A stretch of DNA of 64,000 nucleotides. Source: Cristatella mucedo. Lineage: Eukaryota > Bryozoa > Phylactolaemata > Cristatellidae. Below are positions 1-11,048 of the stretch, in pieces; position 1 is the stretch's first letter; each line of letters starts with the position of its first letter. Below the pieces are notes generated by a model. The model had not been told where the DNA came from. It worked only from the letters and a program-made list of their open reading frames with translations, and did no database searches. The position numbers were made by a program, and so were the translations under genes. The stretch covers positions 1,565,501-1,629,500 of the forward strand of contig WPIO01000082.1 in the NCBI GenBank assembly GCA_009760855.2. The letters are read 5' to 3'.

Positions 1-400
1 TCGTACCTTGTACTAGTAAGGAGTGGACTTAAGTCCGTATTCCAGAATTTGCCAGGCTAAATGACAACCGGTTTAAGATGACTTCATCAAGACCACTGGG
101 TGGGCGGGGATGGGGTTGGCAGGGCGAACCAATCGCTGTGCGGCTACACTGCCGCCGACATTCTCTAGCGACGGCGAGAGCTCTTCGAATGCCTCGCATC
201 GAACAGCGACGGCCTAAGTGCAAATGCCCGCGGGGTGAGCAGAAGGGCGGCCGACGAGACGGAACGTCGCGTGACGACGCATAGTTCCAGGGTGGGGTGG
301 GTAACAGATAAACAGCAACCTCACGCACGATCTGCGCTACAGATGCTTGAAAACCTCTTTGTAAGGTCGAGGGCATTGCCCAAGCAGCCGGAATGTTGAC
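1..400. other. No gene seen; left edge of window
   Basis: Moderately GC-rich sequence that ends where a 5'-truncated LINE A copy begins near 400. It lies upstream of the first visible LMNTD1-like exon, so it is probably intron of that gene. The open frames on both strands here have no splice pattern or domain I can support. Confidence 0.4.
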
Positions 401-1075
401 GGAACGTACTGGCCTACCAGCATGTGCGATCGGGCGATTGCAGCTGGTGCAAAATTCTGCAGCTAGGCTTGTCTGTCGTGAGCGTCGAAGTTGCCACATT
501 ACTCCACTTCTCGCCGACCTGCACTGGCTACCAGTCAAGCAACGGATTGACTTCAAGGTTTTGTCGCTCACTTTTAGGTCACTTCATTCTTCGGCTCCAG
601 CCTATCTCTCAGATATACTCCCCCATCAGGCCAAGCATCGTACCACCCGCTTTTCGGAATCCAACAGTCTACAAATACCCCGTACAAACCTCAAATCCTT
701 CGGAGACCGTGCATTTAGTTCGTATGCTCCCAAAGCCTGGAACTCCCTCCCGACCTGCGTCAAAACATCCTCTGACCTGACCACATTTAAAAAGAACTTA
801 AAAACACACCTATTTAGGACAGCATTTAGTGGGTCCCTGTGACTCGTCCTTCATGTGCTTATGCGTGCTGACACTGTGCATGCTGCCACTAACCACATTT
901 GCATGCTGACCCTGTGCATGTCACCCCTAACCATGTTATTCATTTTGTTTGTTTATCAAGCATGATATTACTCCCCATTCAATTGCATTTCCCTTTGCAA
1001 CAAATGTAAAGCGCCTAGAAAGAGATTAAGTTCTCTGAGGGCGCTTTATCAAGTGCATTACTATTATTATTATAA
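400..1075 (+). mobile_element. LINE family A, 5'-truncated 3' end copy
   Basis: The + strand encodes the C-terminal part of a non-LTR retrotransposon reverse transcriptase protein (frame 393-842). It has the familiar order RLQLVQNSAARLV, ITPLLADLHWLPVKQRIDFK, APAYLSD, RAFSSYAPKAWNSLP and a final TTFKKNLKTHLF block, then a stop. About 230 bases of 3' UTR follow, then the family's 3' hairpin (aagcgcc ... ggcgctt, near 1010-1050) and a short ATT tail. The catalytic part of the enzyme is absent, so the copy is dead. The motif order is that of CR1/L2-type elements of the Jockey superfamily; the clade is my inference from memory. Confidence 0.9.
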
Positions 1076-1349
1076 CGTAATGCGTGGCATGCTAGCGTAA
1101 GAATTGACTCCGGCCGGCGCTCGTCTCGGTTTGCTGATGGTCCTTCGACCTCACGCAGTTCCTTCGGACAGCGGGTGTTTGGCTGCATTTCTTACAGCAC
1201 GGCACCAAAATAGCCGCTGCACCGAACGTTAAATGCCGAAAGAGACTTGCCAGGCGACCAAGCCCTGTAACGCGAGACGGCGATCTGCTGCTGCCAGCGT
1301 TCATGCCGAGCGTCGCTTCTATTTTTCGATTTGACATTTGCACTTAAAG

Positions 1350-1567
1350 ATCGACCAATTGAGACACCTGGTGAAGTCGCTCGAGGAGAGCCTGAGCGCG
1401 GAGCGCGAGCGAGCAATCAAGCACTCGAGGTCGCTGGAGAACAAGCTCAAGGACGCACAGGACATGCTCTTCGACAAGCTCCAGGAGATCAACTACATGC
1501 GCTCCCGGAGCGTTCCGCTCTGGATCAGCCCCGATCCAGCTTTGCACGGCCACGACAATCGGAGCAG
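1350..1567 (+). CDS. LMNTD1: LMNTD1-like gene: coiled-coil exon
   Basis: This internal exon is bounded by a pyrimidine-rich acceptor (ending ttaaag before ATC GAC CAA) and a consensus donor, GCAG|GTATGA. It starts in phase 0 and ends in phase 2. It encodes IDQLRHLVKSLEESLSAERE and then SRSLENKLKDAQDMLFDKL, with leucines in heptad spacing, which resembles the end of lamin coil 2 (LEDALxxERD-like). It does not continue into the LLDIKxALDxEI / YRKLLEGEE rod-end motif of true lamins and intermediate filaments. Instead it runs into a proline- and serine-containing linker. The phase joins exactly to the next exon at 6137. Earlier exons lie left of the window. It could be a different lamin-tail protein, but the downstream tail argues for LMNTD1. 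Confidence 0.7.
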
Positions 1568-4190
1568 GTATGAAGGAGCTAACGCGTGAGAGAGAGATGG
1601 CATCGCTTCCAGCACGAATGCCCGGCATCCGCCAGCCCAGAGAAATTGCAGCCAGCCCAGTGCTATGGCGGTCGCCTTTGGATGTGCGGGCTCGGCGCTT
1701 ACCGTTCTGGACGACAGCGTATTCCCTAAAGTTCCCGTGAGAATGTGCAATGAAAATAAGAGACGGCGTTCTGCAGAGCAGCCAGCCACGAAAACGAGAC
1801 GGATTACCTTCCCGGTGGTGCTCAGCTGACAAAACAGCCTAGAGGGCGGACAGCTAGGTGCTCCGAACTAACGTAAGTTTGGATAGTAAAAAAACAAATC
1901 CCTTATTTTGATCCATTTAACATCCATATTTAAATGTAAAATATGTGTTACGGTTGCCATTTTTAGAGGGAGCCAATCCATATTTCCTGCGGCAGCCTGA
2001 CGCTAACTCGCCATCTTGCTGATCTTTGTAACTTGGAGCGATAGAGGCTTTTAGCTTGCCGATTAATGCTGCCGCACTTTAGCAGTGCCATTATTGATCT
2101 AAACAGAGCCTACTCTAACTTTTGTCGACTGTTATTCGCTGCTGGTGGCCCATGAATCGAAAGCCAGAGCTCCATGATGTCAAAGAACCTGGTAGTAAAC
2201 GATGTCACAAAGTCGGCCAGCTGTTTGGAGAGTAGTTTACGAAACAGCCACACTTTCAGTGTGTCTAGGGCTCAACCCACCCACCTTGCACAGTTGATCT
2301 CCACCTGGGATAGTAAAGCCATGCGAAATGGGGGGGGGGGGCGTTTGTCTTAGAAATATAATGACGACTTCGAGGAGCTTTTTAAAGCCCCAATTTGGTC
2401 TGTTGCATTGCGACGATTCATACCCAACGAGATGAGGCTACGACACTACGATCATGGATACCAGGTCCTTGTCATTAGCTGCAGCTATAACTGCTGCAAA
2501 CTCGCTGTAAGGTCTTTTGAATTAATTTCTTCGCCGCAAACACAGCATGCGTACAAATGCGGATGCTACCTGGATCTTAAAGCGGCGCTAAGGAGGTGTT
2601 GTGGCTTCGCCGAAGCGAATGAACATGTGCCAGCGGAAACAAGGTAAGACAGCGATCAAGAAGCCCCGTGCGTCTCAGTACAGGCGGTGCGTGTCGTTCC
2701 GAGGAATATTTCAAAGAAATAGAGGCACGCGTTTGCAGGTGCAGCTACAGTCATACCACATAGCTCCCCAGCTCAAAGCCCAGACAGAGTACATCTGGCT
2801 GACCATAGTAGAAGTTCAGTTCAGAAAAAGGCATAGATATTGACCTGCCTGGTTCTCAAACGTTATATTTCAGGAACCGCTACTAATCTCAAGCACTATA
2901 ATAGCCGCTAGGGCTTTTCTGCCGATAAATGAATGAGGCTATCGAATTAGCCAGCCTTTACTTTACCCTACTTGTATGTAAGTGGGCATGTTGAATCAGT
3001 AGATCGTTTTTGCTTGATCTACCTGTGAGCTTAATCTAGAGTGGGCTGTCGCTGCAGTTAAAGCTGCCTGCACTGGTAACTGGGCGGCTTGTAGCTGCTG
3101 AGCAATTTAAGACTCGGCAGTTCGAGGGTCCTGCAGATTTTAGGATCCCGAGAGGTTTTTATCAATGAGGATTCCAGTCGGTTGAAGGTTATGATAGGAA
3201 GGGTGTTCACAGGGGGGGGGTGCAAACAGCATTAGCATGGCTCAGATGAACTGTCATTCTGGATTCAGCTGTATCGATCTGACTGGAATTAAGGGTTTCA
3301 ACTTAGAAATAACAACTAGGCTTACACAGGTAGCTTTCCGAATTCAATGTGGCTGACTTTGGACGTAGAAGTTCACGAGACATGTCTTAGCAGCAGGCAT
3401 AAAAGTATTCATCGATTGTCGCAGCTGCTCCATGTCAGCTGCTTTCAAGATTTTCAGAAGTCTATCCTTCGAGGAGTTAAAGTCAGTTTTTACTTTTTCC
3501 TCTCTAAATGTCACGAAAAGTTGAGGGCTTTTACTTGCCACCGGCTCCTCCACGCCTTTCCTTCAACAGCACTAAAGAACCAAGCGATGGGAAATATTCA
3601 TCTGTTAGGCTCTGGTACTAGGCTCCGTGTTGTGAAAATGTGGCCGCTAGATCTTCCTCGCCCCGTCCGCTCAATCTACCATCCGACAGGCAACTGCTGG
3701 CAGAATGAAGTGCCACGTGACACTAGCGGATGTTCAGAATAATAAGCTGGCTCCTCCAATTAAGAGCACTGTAACTACAAACACTAAGTGCACGATTGAG
3801 AAAGTATGTCCAAGTTAAGCTTCAAAAAAATATCTATTGCAATCTTGGATGTACAATCAAAACGCTGGCGTTGACTACTATCCATCTCCTTCAACGCTTC
3901 CAGGTCAGGACTTCATCTTGTGCTCCTTGGGAAGATCGAGTAAATCGTTTCTCTATCTCCTCGATTAGCAAGACATCTATGATCATAGTCCATCCCGAAG
4001 GTAATATGCCTCCGGACTTAACACCCTTCCCTCCTAGCGATACCTTTATGAATACGTTAAAAACCTGTACTTGGGCAAATCATTAACAAGTCGGCACTAG
4101 ACTGGGAGAACTTAAGGAACTTCCTCCAGTCTCCTTACTGCCGTTCCCATCAAAGACCGTGGAAGTAGTAGTAGATGACCCACCCGACCA
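1568..4190. other. Intron of the LMNTD1-like gene; no exon seen
   Basis: Intronic sequence between the coiled-coil exon and the exon at 6137. It holds short G runs (about 2330-2341 and 3213-3221) and a SINE1 tail near 2880-2960. The small open frames on both strands have no splice-bounded or domain-like content that I recognise. Confidence 0.5.
2880..2962 (+). mobile_element. SINE1 tail fragment
   Basis: The sequence reads tagccgctagggcttttctg followed by a diverged taaatgaatgaggct and an attagcc end. This matches the 3' portion of the tRNA-derived SINE1 copies elsewhere in the window. The tRNA-like head is missing or too diverged to see. Confidence 0.45.
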
Positions 4191-4199
4191 GCTGCACAT

Positions 4200-5725
4200 T
4201 TATATCCTAAATTTAGACAAAGAAAGTAACGGCCAGTCAAGCTTTACAGCTAATCACTTTACAGAGTCAGCACTGTCGCGACTGTATAACCATCGTCTCA
4301 CGATGCAGACTTACGGAGATTCGTTCTTTTAGTTATGCTGGATCTCTCGGAAGCGTTTGATACGATTGATTCCCGAGGCTTTCTTGAAATGCTATCATAA
4401 CTTCCGGGTTATCGCTGGCACTACGCTGCTATCGTTTGAGACATATCTCAGTGGGAGATTACAGAGCATTGGTGTCAATCGTCAACCGGTTAGCATATTA
4501 AGTTAGAAGTATCCCAGCGATCTGTGCTTGATAAACTTAGTTTCCCAATATATTCCTCCTCCTCGCTCTCTCTGTCTCTCTTGCCGATGTAATTTCAAAG
4601 CACAATCTGAGCTTTAATTTTAATGCAGACTACATACATCTGTATCTGCACTTTAACCCCCTTGTCTTCCAGGATATTGAACTCCCTTAACTCCCTGGAT
4701 ACATGCATTGCTGACTTTCACACTGAGATGTCAGCAAACTGTCTCGAATTGAATGAAATTAATCAGACATTCGGAAATATGGCCCTCAAAATTGGCTCGA
4801 CCAGCGCATCTCCTGTATCGTCTGCACATACGTAATCCGGACATCGTGCTCTAAAGTGACATATCACTAGTCAACCCCATCTGCCCCATCATAAAGAATG
4901 ACTTCTTTCCGCTTCGCATCATTGCATACAAAAAGGCCGGCTGACTTAAGGATACTGCAACCAAGTATCCATTAGTAACATCCGATGAAAATCTTTAACT
5001 TACTTCTCGAAGGTCTTCCTGCCTGTGCAATGCGATACTAGCAGTCGGCACAAAACTCCTTATGTAGTCTTGTCCAGGAAGTAGGGTACTAGCTCTTTAA
5101 GACTGAGATCGTGCGTTCGAATCCTGCCATTTGCAATCCTTTATGGTAAAGTGCAAGCGGTGTGGATAGCCGTTAAGGCTCTTCTACCGCTGTACAAATG
5201 AGGCTGTTAAATCAGCTAATATTGTTTTTGCCCTGAGCACCGAAACTGCTTCATTTCTGTGCTAGCTCCCCATCAAGCACCAGTGTCCACTTTAAAGTTC
5301 TATAATGCACCTTTAGGCTCCTGCATACTCTTGCTCTGGTCTACCTACCCACACGAAATACGTGCTTCCTAATTAGCCGAGTCATCGTGCTACATACTTA
5401 TCACAAGTCATTTAACTGTGCATCTAACGAACCTCAAATCCTTTCGCGCCTGCCCTTCCAGTTTATATGCTGTCAAGCCAGAAACTCGCTAACGACTGAG
5501 TTCACGACATCCCCTGACTTAGAAACTATAATGAAGTTAAAAACCAACCTGTTCCTCGCCGCATTTGCTCTTGTCGTGAAAACTGCTCTTTGTGTACTGA
5601 TGGGTACTGACACAGTCCACGTTGTCAGTAATCAATTTGCATGCTTCATTTGCAGCACATTTAAAGTGCCTAAAAGGATTTTAGCTCGACTAAAATGGGA
5701 GGTATTGAAATGCCTTAATAATTAG
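4200..5725 (+). mobile_element. Old LINE A-related copy with reverse transcriptase remnant
   Basis: The + strand frames carry decayed reverse transcriptase pieces in the expected order: LDLSEAFDTID (fingers/palm region, near 4335-4375), a region that once held the YADD box near 4590-4640, then NSLDTCIADFHTEMSANCLELNEI (4690-4760) and GLPACAM. SINE1 interrupts it at about 5085-5225. It resumes with the diverged C-terminal blocks and 3' UTR and ends in a cluster of aat triplets at about 5725. Many stops and frameshifts make this one of the oldest LINE copies in the window. Confidence 0.7.
5085..5225 (+). mobile_element. SINE1 copy inserted in an old LINE
   Basis: The tRNA-like head has a diverged A box (gtagggtactagctct) and a good B box in gtgcgttcgaatcctgcc. 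The SINE1 body follows (agcggtgtggatagccgtta, aggctcttctaccgct) and then the tail, tgaggctgttaaatcagct. LINE sequence continues on both sides, so the SINE landed in an already present LINE copy. Confidence 0.8.
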
Positions 5726-6136
5726 TAATAATCCGTAACATATTATTCGTCAAAAGCCCGTTTGCCTCACCCAGCTTACCAGCCAGCTGGTTGATCGAGT
5801 GAGCTCAGAGAGGGGCCGTTTTCTCAGAGGCGGCCAATCCTTAAACATCGGCCTTTCTCTCAGCAGCTCACGATCGCTCGAAGTGGTCTCGCTGCTTGTA
5901 ACGGTGCCCCAAGTCCCGCTGGGATCTTGACGACTGCTCAAGTCCGATTGCTCCTCCGGCTCGCTCGACGGAAGCCGAGGTTTCAAAATCGCGGAGGCGA
6001 AGAGTGCAGGTCGAGCAGCCGACTCGTGTAGAGAGGATGTGACCCGCCGCCGTCGGACTCCGTGCCGATCGCCGCGCGAAGCAATCATCCTAGCCCGATT
6101 CGACGTGTGTGCGCCTGCAGCTTTCTACTCTTTCAG

Positions 6137-6315
6137 GATGGTCGTCATACCGCCCATTCCCAACAAAGGAGGCCCGGCTAGTCAGGAGGACGCCGGTGGG
6201 CGAAGCTCTCGAGCAGGCTCTGCAACCACTCGGCCGCTGCACGATCAGCTGATGGCCAGGAACGGACGAACTGTCTCGGATTCGGCTTTCGTCGAACGCT
6301 CTTCAGCAGATGCAG
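6137..6315 (+). CDS. LMNTD1: LMNTD1-like gene: linker exon 1
   Basis: The acceptor is very good (tttctactctttcag) and the donor is GCAG|GTTCGC. One base completes the arginine codon left open by the exon at 1350-1567; 59 codons follow, and the exon ends in phase 1. It encodes MVVIPPIPNKGGPASQEDAG, then RSSRAGSATTRPLHDQLMAR and NGRTVSDSAFVERSSADA, a Ser/Arg/Pro-rich linker with no fold. The ATG at 6138 could be read as a start, but the phase match on both sides favours an internal exon. An alternative first exon beginning at this ATG is possible, since GC-rich sequence lies just upstream. Confidence 0.65.
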
Positions 6316-6319
6316 GTTC

Positions 6320-7100
6320 GCGTCGCCGGCGTTCGCTGGCCGGACGAGCTTGCGTTTGACTCCGGCAGCGCACGCTTAGTCTCAGCCAGCGCTCGGGTCG
6401 GCGGCCGCCTCCTCCTATCGTTCCGATTGCTGCATCCCAGGGAAGAGAGAGTGCAGGAGAAAAGTAGCCAGCCACGTGCGGTGCCACAAGAACTAGTTAT
6501 TAGCTAGGCGTACGGCGTCCCACGACAGCCGTGGAGCTGCCTAGTGCTTGCGTTTTTGAGTGGATCTCCCTATATTCGCCCGGCTCGAAAATTGAATCGA
6601 AAGTGGCCCAAATCGACTCTAAAAGGCTTTGCTCGTCGAGCGCAGCGATGCACCCGAGCTTGGAGCACTGAGCGACGCACCCAAGCATGGAACACTGCTC
6701 GCGCGTCGTGCAGACTCTCCGGGAAAAGAGATTGAATACCACGATGCATTGATGGAAGCGGCGGCGTATACATCCACATCCACCGAGATACATCACGTAT
6801 CCTGCCGAGATGCATAGATTACGTTCTCGCACAGGCTTACAGATATATGCTGCAGCATTACGCTTTTGGAGCACTCATATCCTCTGATTTATTACGGAAG
6901 ACGATCGCTGCCCCAACTTGTCGTCCGACTGCCCGTACAAGTCTCTTTAATGGTGCAAAGCAATACTAGAGACATTTTCTCCTTTGTTCTCTTTCTTTTC
7001 TCTCTCTCACACACACTATTTATCTGTGACCATCGTCTTACGTACGCAGCGTACTCAAGCTCTCGTAAACTATTATAAATTTGCATGCGATTTCGCTCAG
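6320..7100. other. Intron of the LMNTD1-like gene; no exon seen
   Basis: The first half (6320-6740) is GC-rich and carries overlapping open frames on both strands. The second half is AT-richer and ends in the branch and pyrimidine region before the 7101 acceptor. I see no phase-compatible exon in it. Confidence 0.4.
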
Positions 7101-7254
7101 GCAACATAAATGATACGGATAGATCGCAGCAAATTCTGTCGACCGACCACCACAGCAGCAATCAGGGTTTCGACAAGCTGCCGCCGTCGCGGCGAATTCC
7201 CAGCAGCAGACCCTTGAGCTCTGTTTCCCACGACTACAACAACTGTACCAGCAG
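7101..7254 (+). CDS. LMNTD1: LMNTD1-like gene: linker exon 2
   Basis: The acceptor is gatttcgctcag and the donor is AGCAG|GTAGGT. The exon begins with two bases that complete a glycine codon from the previous exon (phase 1) and ends in phase 2. It encodes 50 residues beginning NINDTDRSQQILSTDHHSSN and ending VSHDYNNCTS. They are polar and Ser/Pro/Arg-rich (PPSRRIPSSRPLSS), typical of the unstructured segment before a lamin tail domain. No known motif was found. The exon is supported by phase on both sides and by its position 85 bases before the first lamin-tail exon. Confidence 0.75.
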
Positions 7255-7339
7255 GTAGGTGGCCTAGCGAAGCCTGCGCTCGTCACCAGTCACCTCGTAA
7301 ATGCCCGTCCTCCTGCTTAAACTTCGGTCTCCAATTCAG

Positions 7340-7415
7340 TGCAACCGGCGACATAAGAATCCAGGAGGTTCAGGATGAAGGACGCTTCATCCGGCTGTTC
7401 AACGAAGGGAAGAGG
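7340..7415 (+). CDS. LMNTD1: LMNTD1-like gene: first lamin-tail-domain exon
   Basis: The acceptor is ctccaattcag and the donor is AAGAGG|GTACTG. One base completes a serine codon; the exon ends in phase 0. It encodes SATGDIRIQEVQDEGRFIRL followed by FNEGKR, the first beta strands of the Ig-like lamin tail domain. Lamins and LMNTD1 share the pattern ATGxxxIxEVxxxGxFIRLxN here. Together with the exon at 7542 it rebuilds a continuous domain with no missing residues, which is the strongest evidence that the gene is real and read on the + strand. Confidence 0.85.
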
Positions 7416-7541
7416 GTACTGCAGCTCGCTCGCTGCTTCGCCACGCGCTCCGTGGGGCGGTTGCGAATTGCAAAACAGCGGCGGCGGCGGCAGCAGTAAG
7501 ATAGCCCGTACAGTCGAAAATTCTAGCAAATTTTACTGCAG

Positions 7542-7772
7542 GACGTCGATATCGGGAACTACACGCTGCAGCAGAACGTCGGCGGCAATCCCGTGGCCAT
7601 CTACCAGTTTCCGCCGAGGCTCATATTCCAGTCTGGCACTTCCGTCACGGTGTACGCTGGATGCAACGATCAGCTGCTGCACCAGCCGCCGGCGTCGTTC
7701 GTCTGGAAAGACCAGCAGCGCTGGGGCTACGGACCCGAGTGCACATCGATACTGTGCATGCCCAATGGCCAG
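7542..7772 (+). CDS. LMNTD1: LMNTD1-like gene: main lamin-tail-domain exon
   Basis: The exon is phase 0-0, 77 codons, with acceptor aattttactgcag and donor GGCCAG|GTTGGT. It encodes DVDIGNYTLQQNVGGNPVAI, then a YQFPPR turn, SGTSVTVYAG, PPASFVWKDQQRWG and CTSILCMPNGQ. The lamin tail landmarks are all present: IGxxTLxxNV, the FPP turn, VTVY/W and PPxxxVWKxQxxWG. The wording TLQQNV ... ILCxPNGQ is what I recall for LMNTD1 rather than for lamins, which read along the lines of LINADGEEV at the last position. LMNTD1 is a little-studied testis- and nucleus-associated protein; the domain is a beta-sandwich that binds partners. Confidence 0.88.
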
Positions 7773-8599
7773 GTTGGTTTGATGCAAGCTTAGAGGCAGC
7801 TGACTAATGCTGCCAATCGAGCGACATCCGCGATTGCTTTATTGTGGACACTGCAACTGTTCGGTGGACCCTAGGAAGCGTGGTCAAAGTTTGCCGAAAT
7901 GTTTATCGTTGAAACGAAAGTTTGTCGTTGATGCAAACGCATCTCTAGTCTCGACTTTCAACGGGACAGCGGAATGTTCACTTCGGTACCCATGCTTGAT
8001 CTTCGCTGTCGCCTAACTGAGAATTCCGTTTCTATATTGATGACATCAGATTACTTGCCAGGAAATCCGCGTAGTGCGTGCACGTCAATTTCTGTAAATG
8101 TACATGGAGCCAAATTCAGTAAGGAAACTATGCTGCTGGCTGTCTATTTATATTCGGTTGAATTCTCCAGTAGTCTCGTCCTTCTTAAGGCGGGCAACAT
8201 AAGGATTTTGCGACAACTGACAATCGAGCTCATTGACCAAAATTCGTTTTAAAATCAAATGACTAAAAATGCAGACCAGTGCCAAAAGCAGGGCAGTTTA
8301 AAACACCGTTGGCGAGTATCAAAAGGAGGAAAATAGTGACCCTGCACAACTTGAACTTTGTGATCTTTCAGTCATTCATATTTCTACGAGTGAGAAAGTA
8401 ATATCTTTACAAAATAGATAGAATTAGTCTGAGCCCCAGGGTCTTAGCCGAGAGTTTTGACGTTTTCGCTTCATGAACAAGTTAGTGGTCTTGAGTTCTG
8501 ATGCACGCATTGCCAAGTCTAGCTTCTATAAACAAAATATTGTTGAATCGCAGATGTGTAATCCAAAAATGCCGATGTCCAAGATCAACCATACCCTTA

Positions 8600-8765
8600 A
8601 GAGCCATGGTGCCTCACTAGATAAGCCGGTTGGTTTCCACGACCTTAGTATAGAGGTCGTGGGTTTGAATTCAGTGGTGAGCGATCCTTTATGGCCACTG
8701 CGAGTGGTGGTGATAGCCAAAAAGGCTCTTCTGTCGCTATACAAAAGAGGCTCTTAAATCAGCTT
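8600..8765 (+). mobile_element. SINE1 copy
   Basis: The head carries ctcactagataagccggttg and a B-box region, cgtgggtttgaattcagtgg, preceded by a short inverted repeat (ccacgacctt ... gaggtcgtgg). The body contains agtggtggtgatagcc and aggctcttctgtcgctatac. The tail is aaaagaggctcttaaatcagct. It lies in the LMNTD1-like intron, in the gene's orientation. Confidence 0.85.
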
Positions 8766-9039
8766 GTATTGTTTGCCGTTATTTACTACCGCTACATTAC
8801 TTGTGTAGCCCATGAGTATGCACAGGTCTCACATTCAGAAACGATAGCGTGAGTTAACGGATCAATCAATAGCAAACGCATGAGATTGCCGAACATAAAC
8901 TTCAAAACCTGCCAGGTATAATCAAGGAATTAACCCTTAGTCACCGCTAAAGCTGTTGTATTCTTTATAAGCATTGACACATGAAGTTCGGCTGATTCAG
9001 AAACTTCATTTTTACATAAGCAGCAGAATAGCCTTAGCG

Positions 9040-9145
9040 ACTAGTAGCCCGATAGCAGCGGATTTTACAGGATTACGTGCTATAGGACTCGAACCCATGA
9101 CGTGAGTCTGCACCTGATTCTGGGCTAAGGCACATTAATCACATT
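9040..9145 (-). mobile_element. SINE1-like tRNA head, antisense
   Basis: On the - strand this reads agcccagaatcaggtgcag, then a B box in catgggttcgagtcctatag. Only the tRNA-derived head and part of the body are clear. It is more diverged than the copy at 8600. Confidence 0.55.
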
Positions 9146-9524
9146 GTGCGTCCTTCCTAGATCCATCGAGTAGAGTGTTTATGACTGAAGAAATTCGCAG
9201 CTAAAATCGTCTACTGAAATTGTGTTAGATCCATGTAAACCTAGAGGTGTTTTTCGCCTGTAGACGTAAATAAATCATCAGGGCTGTTAAGAGGCTTCGG
9301 TCTGGTGTGATTTGCAAAGCACCGTAGTGCCCTGAAAGTACATGCATATAGCTAAAATCTTTCAGCGATGAATGCTGAACAGTCCGCTTCATTATCTTAT
9401 AGTGCACTATTCAGAAGTGTCAATTTTTTTATGAATTTGAGACTTCCATTGCATCGTTAGCTTATAGTAAGAATAATTCATAGATGCCAAATATCTTTGA
9501 ACTGGAGCTGTCAATTGATTTCAG

Positions 9525-9616
9525 GCCGTTGCGTGGATGACATCAACTCATAGATTCGGCCGCATATCACTCAACAGTGACAGAGGACAATCGCGGGACG
9601 ATCTAACTTCCAGCGG
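9525..9616 (+). CDS. LMNTD1: LMNTD1-like gene: last lamin-tail-domain exon
   Basis: This textbook exon has acceptor tcaattgatttcag and donor CAGCGG|GTAAGT. It starts in phase 0, as required by the exon ending at 7772, and ends in phase 2. It encodes AVAWMTSTHRFGRISLNSDR and then GQSRDDLTSS. Joined to the previous exon it gives PNGQAVAWMTSTHR, matching the last lamin-tail strand; LMNTD1 proteins, from memory, read PNGQAIAWYTP at this place. After this the sequence becomes a polar tail. No CaaX box is seen. Confidence 0.82.
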
Positions 9617-10620
9617 GTAAGTTCGACGTGACAACCTTCGACCGTAACAGTACAGTGCTGATGGGGCGGACTCCGTAAACTATTTGGAAAGCTATCACGC
9701 GCAGGCTCTAGTGAACTGTCTGTGAACTATCAGTTAATGATTTTAATTAATAGCAAAGTTTGCATCCCTGATGTCTCTAATTTCGCTAACTTCTGCTAGC
9801 GAGCAGATTTGAGGATGAGAGCGAACACCCGATCGGTCTAAGCTGTCGTTGCAAGGTCGTTTCGCATATTATCCTTTCGTTCTCCGTACTCTTCGTTTGC
9901 GTATCATCCTGTTTGGAGCTTAGGAGAAAGCGTACAAGTACTGAATTTTATAGAACAATGAATGAGTAAGTCGAGCTCCTTCGACAATTGCGCAGTATGT
10001 TTCTGCAGAAACACCTCCAGCTTTTAGCGAGACGTCCACGATGATGGAACTCCAGCGTACAGTACTACTGGCACCGCTCAAATCACGGCCAGCATCTAAT
10101 CGTGGGTCATCGGCCTAAACAAAGTCACGAAATTTCAGTGTTGCATTACAATGCGGGGCTGATTGTCAATTGACCCAGTAGTAGGCCTAGCTAGTGAGCC
10201 AGGCGTAACGTCGGCCAAGGACTTCATACCACGACCTGGGTCGTGAAATGCTGGAATCTTACCCCCAGTCTTTTGGTGTCGGTGACCTCGTGACCTAAGT
10301 GAGGTTCTCGCCGAGCCTGGACAGCACGGAGCTCCCGGCCTTCGTCAATCTCTTTCTGTTGCAAAGTTTGCGGTATGTTTCTGTTGAGTTTTGGCAGTGT
10401 CGCACTGATTGACATCCTGTATTGCTTGTTTCTTGTTGTTTCTGCGACAGTTACGCTTCTGCTCGCTTGGCTCCTTTTTGTTTCCGACCGTTTCAGATGC
10501 TGTAAAAACTCACGGGTCCAAAACTGTGGGCTTAAATCCCAGGTCTTATAGGAAAATTAACGGTCATCCGCAATAGGTTGGAAAATCCAACTTTGTTTAA
10601 GAAAGCGGGTCTGCGTGTCT
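9617..10620. other. Intron; nothing recognised
   Basis: Unique-looking sequence between the last lamin-tail exon and a LINE A 3' end. No repeat family or exon signals that I can support. Confidence 0.4.
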
Positions 10621-10623
10621 GCT

Positions 10624-11003
10624 GATCTAGCTTAAAACCTTAAATTCTTTGGAGACCATGCATTTAGTTCGTATGCTCCCAAAGCCTGGAACTCCCTCCC
10701 GACCTGCGTCAGAACATCCCCTGACCTGACCACATTTAAAAGGAACTTAAAAACACACCTATTTAGGACAGCATATAGTGGGTCCCTGTGATTCGTCCTT
10801 GATGTGCTTATGCGTGCTGACACTGTGCATGCTGCCACTAACCACATTTGCATGCTAACCCTGTGCATGTCACCCCTAACCATATTATTCATTGTGTTTG
10901 TTTTTCAAGCATGATTTTACTTACCATTCAATTGCATTTCCCTTTTCAGCAAATGTAAAGCGCCTAGAAAGAGATTAAGTTCTCTAAGGGCGCTTTATCA
11001 AGT

Positions 11004-11047
<44 letters not shown>
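10624..11047 (+). mobile_element. LINE family A 3' end copy
   Basis: The copy begins inside the C-terminal coding block (AKAWNSLP-equivalent: cccaaagcctggaactccct). It runs through the stop, the 3' UTR and the hairpin at about 10958-10998, and ends in a clean run of 13 or so ATT units. It is nearly identical to the copy at 400-1075, so the two are close in age. Confidence 0.92.

Positions 11048-11048
<1 letters not shown>

Larger units (their letters stand above)
7773..9524. other. Intron of the LMNTD1-like gene with two SINEs
   Basis: Apart from the two SINE1 copies listed separately (8600-8765 and 9040-9145), I see only AT-rich unique sequence and short open frames without exon signals. 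Confidence 0.5.

Noticed and set aside
29-571. 180-codon - strand frame at the left edge
   Set aside because: Part of it is the antisense of the LINE A C-terminus (393-842 on +), and the rest has no domain or splice signals.
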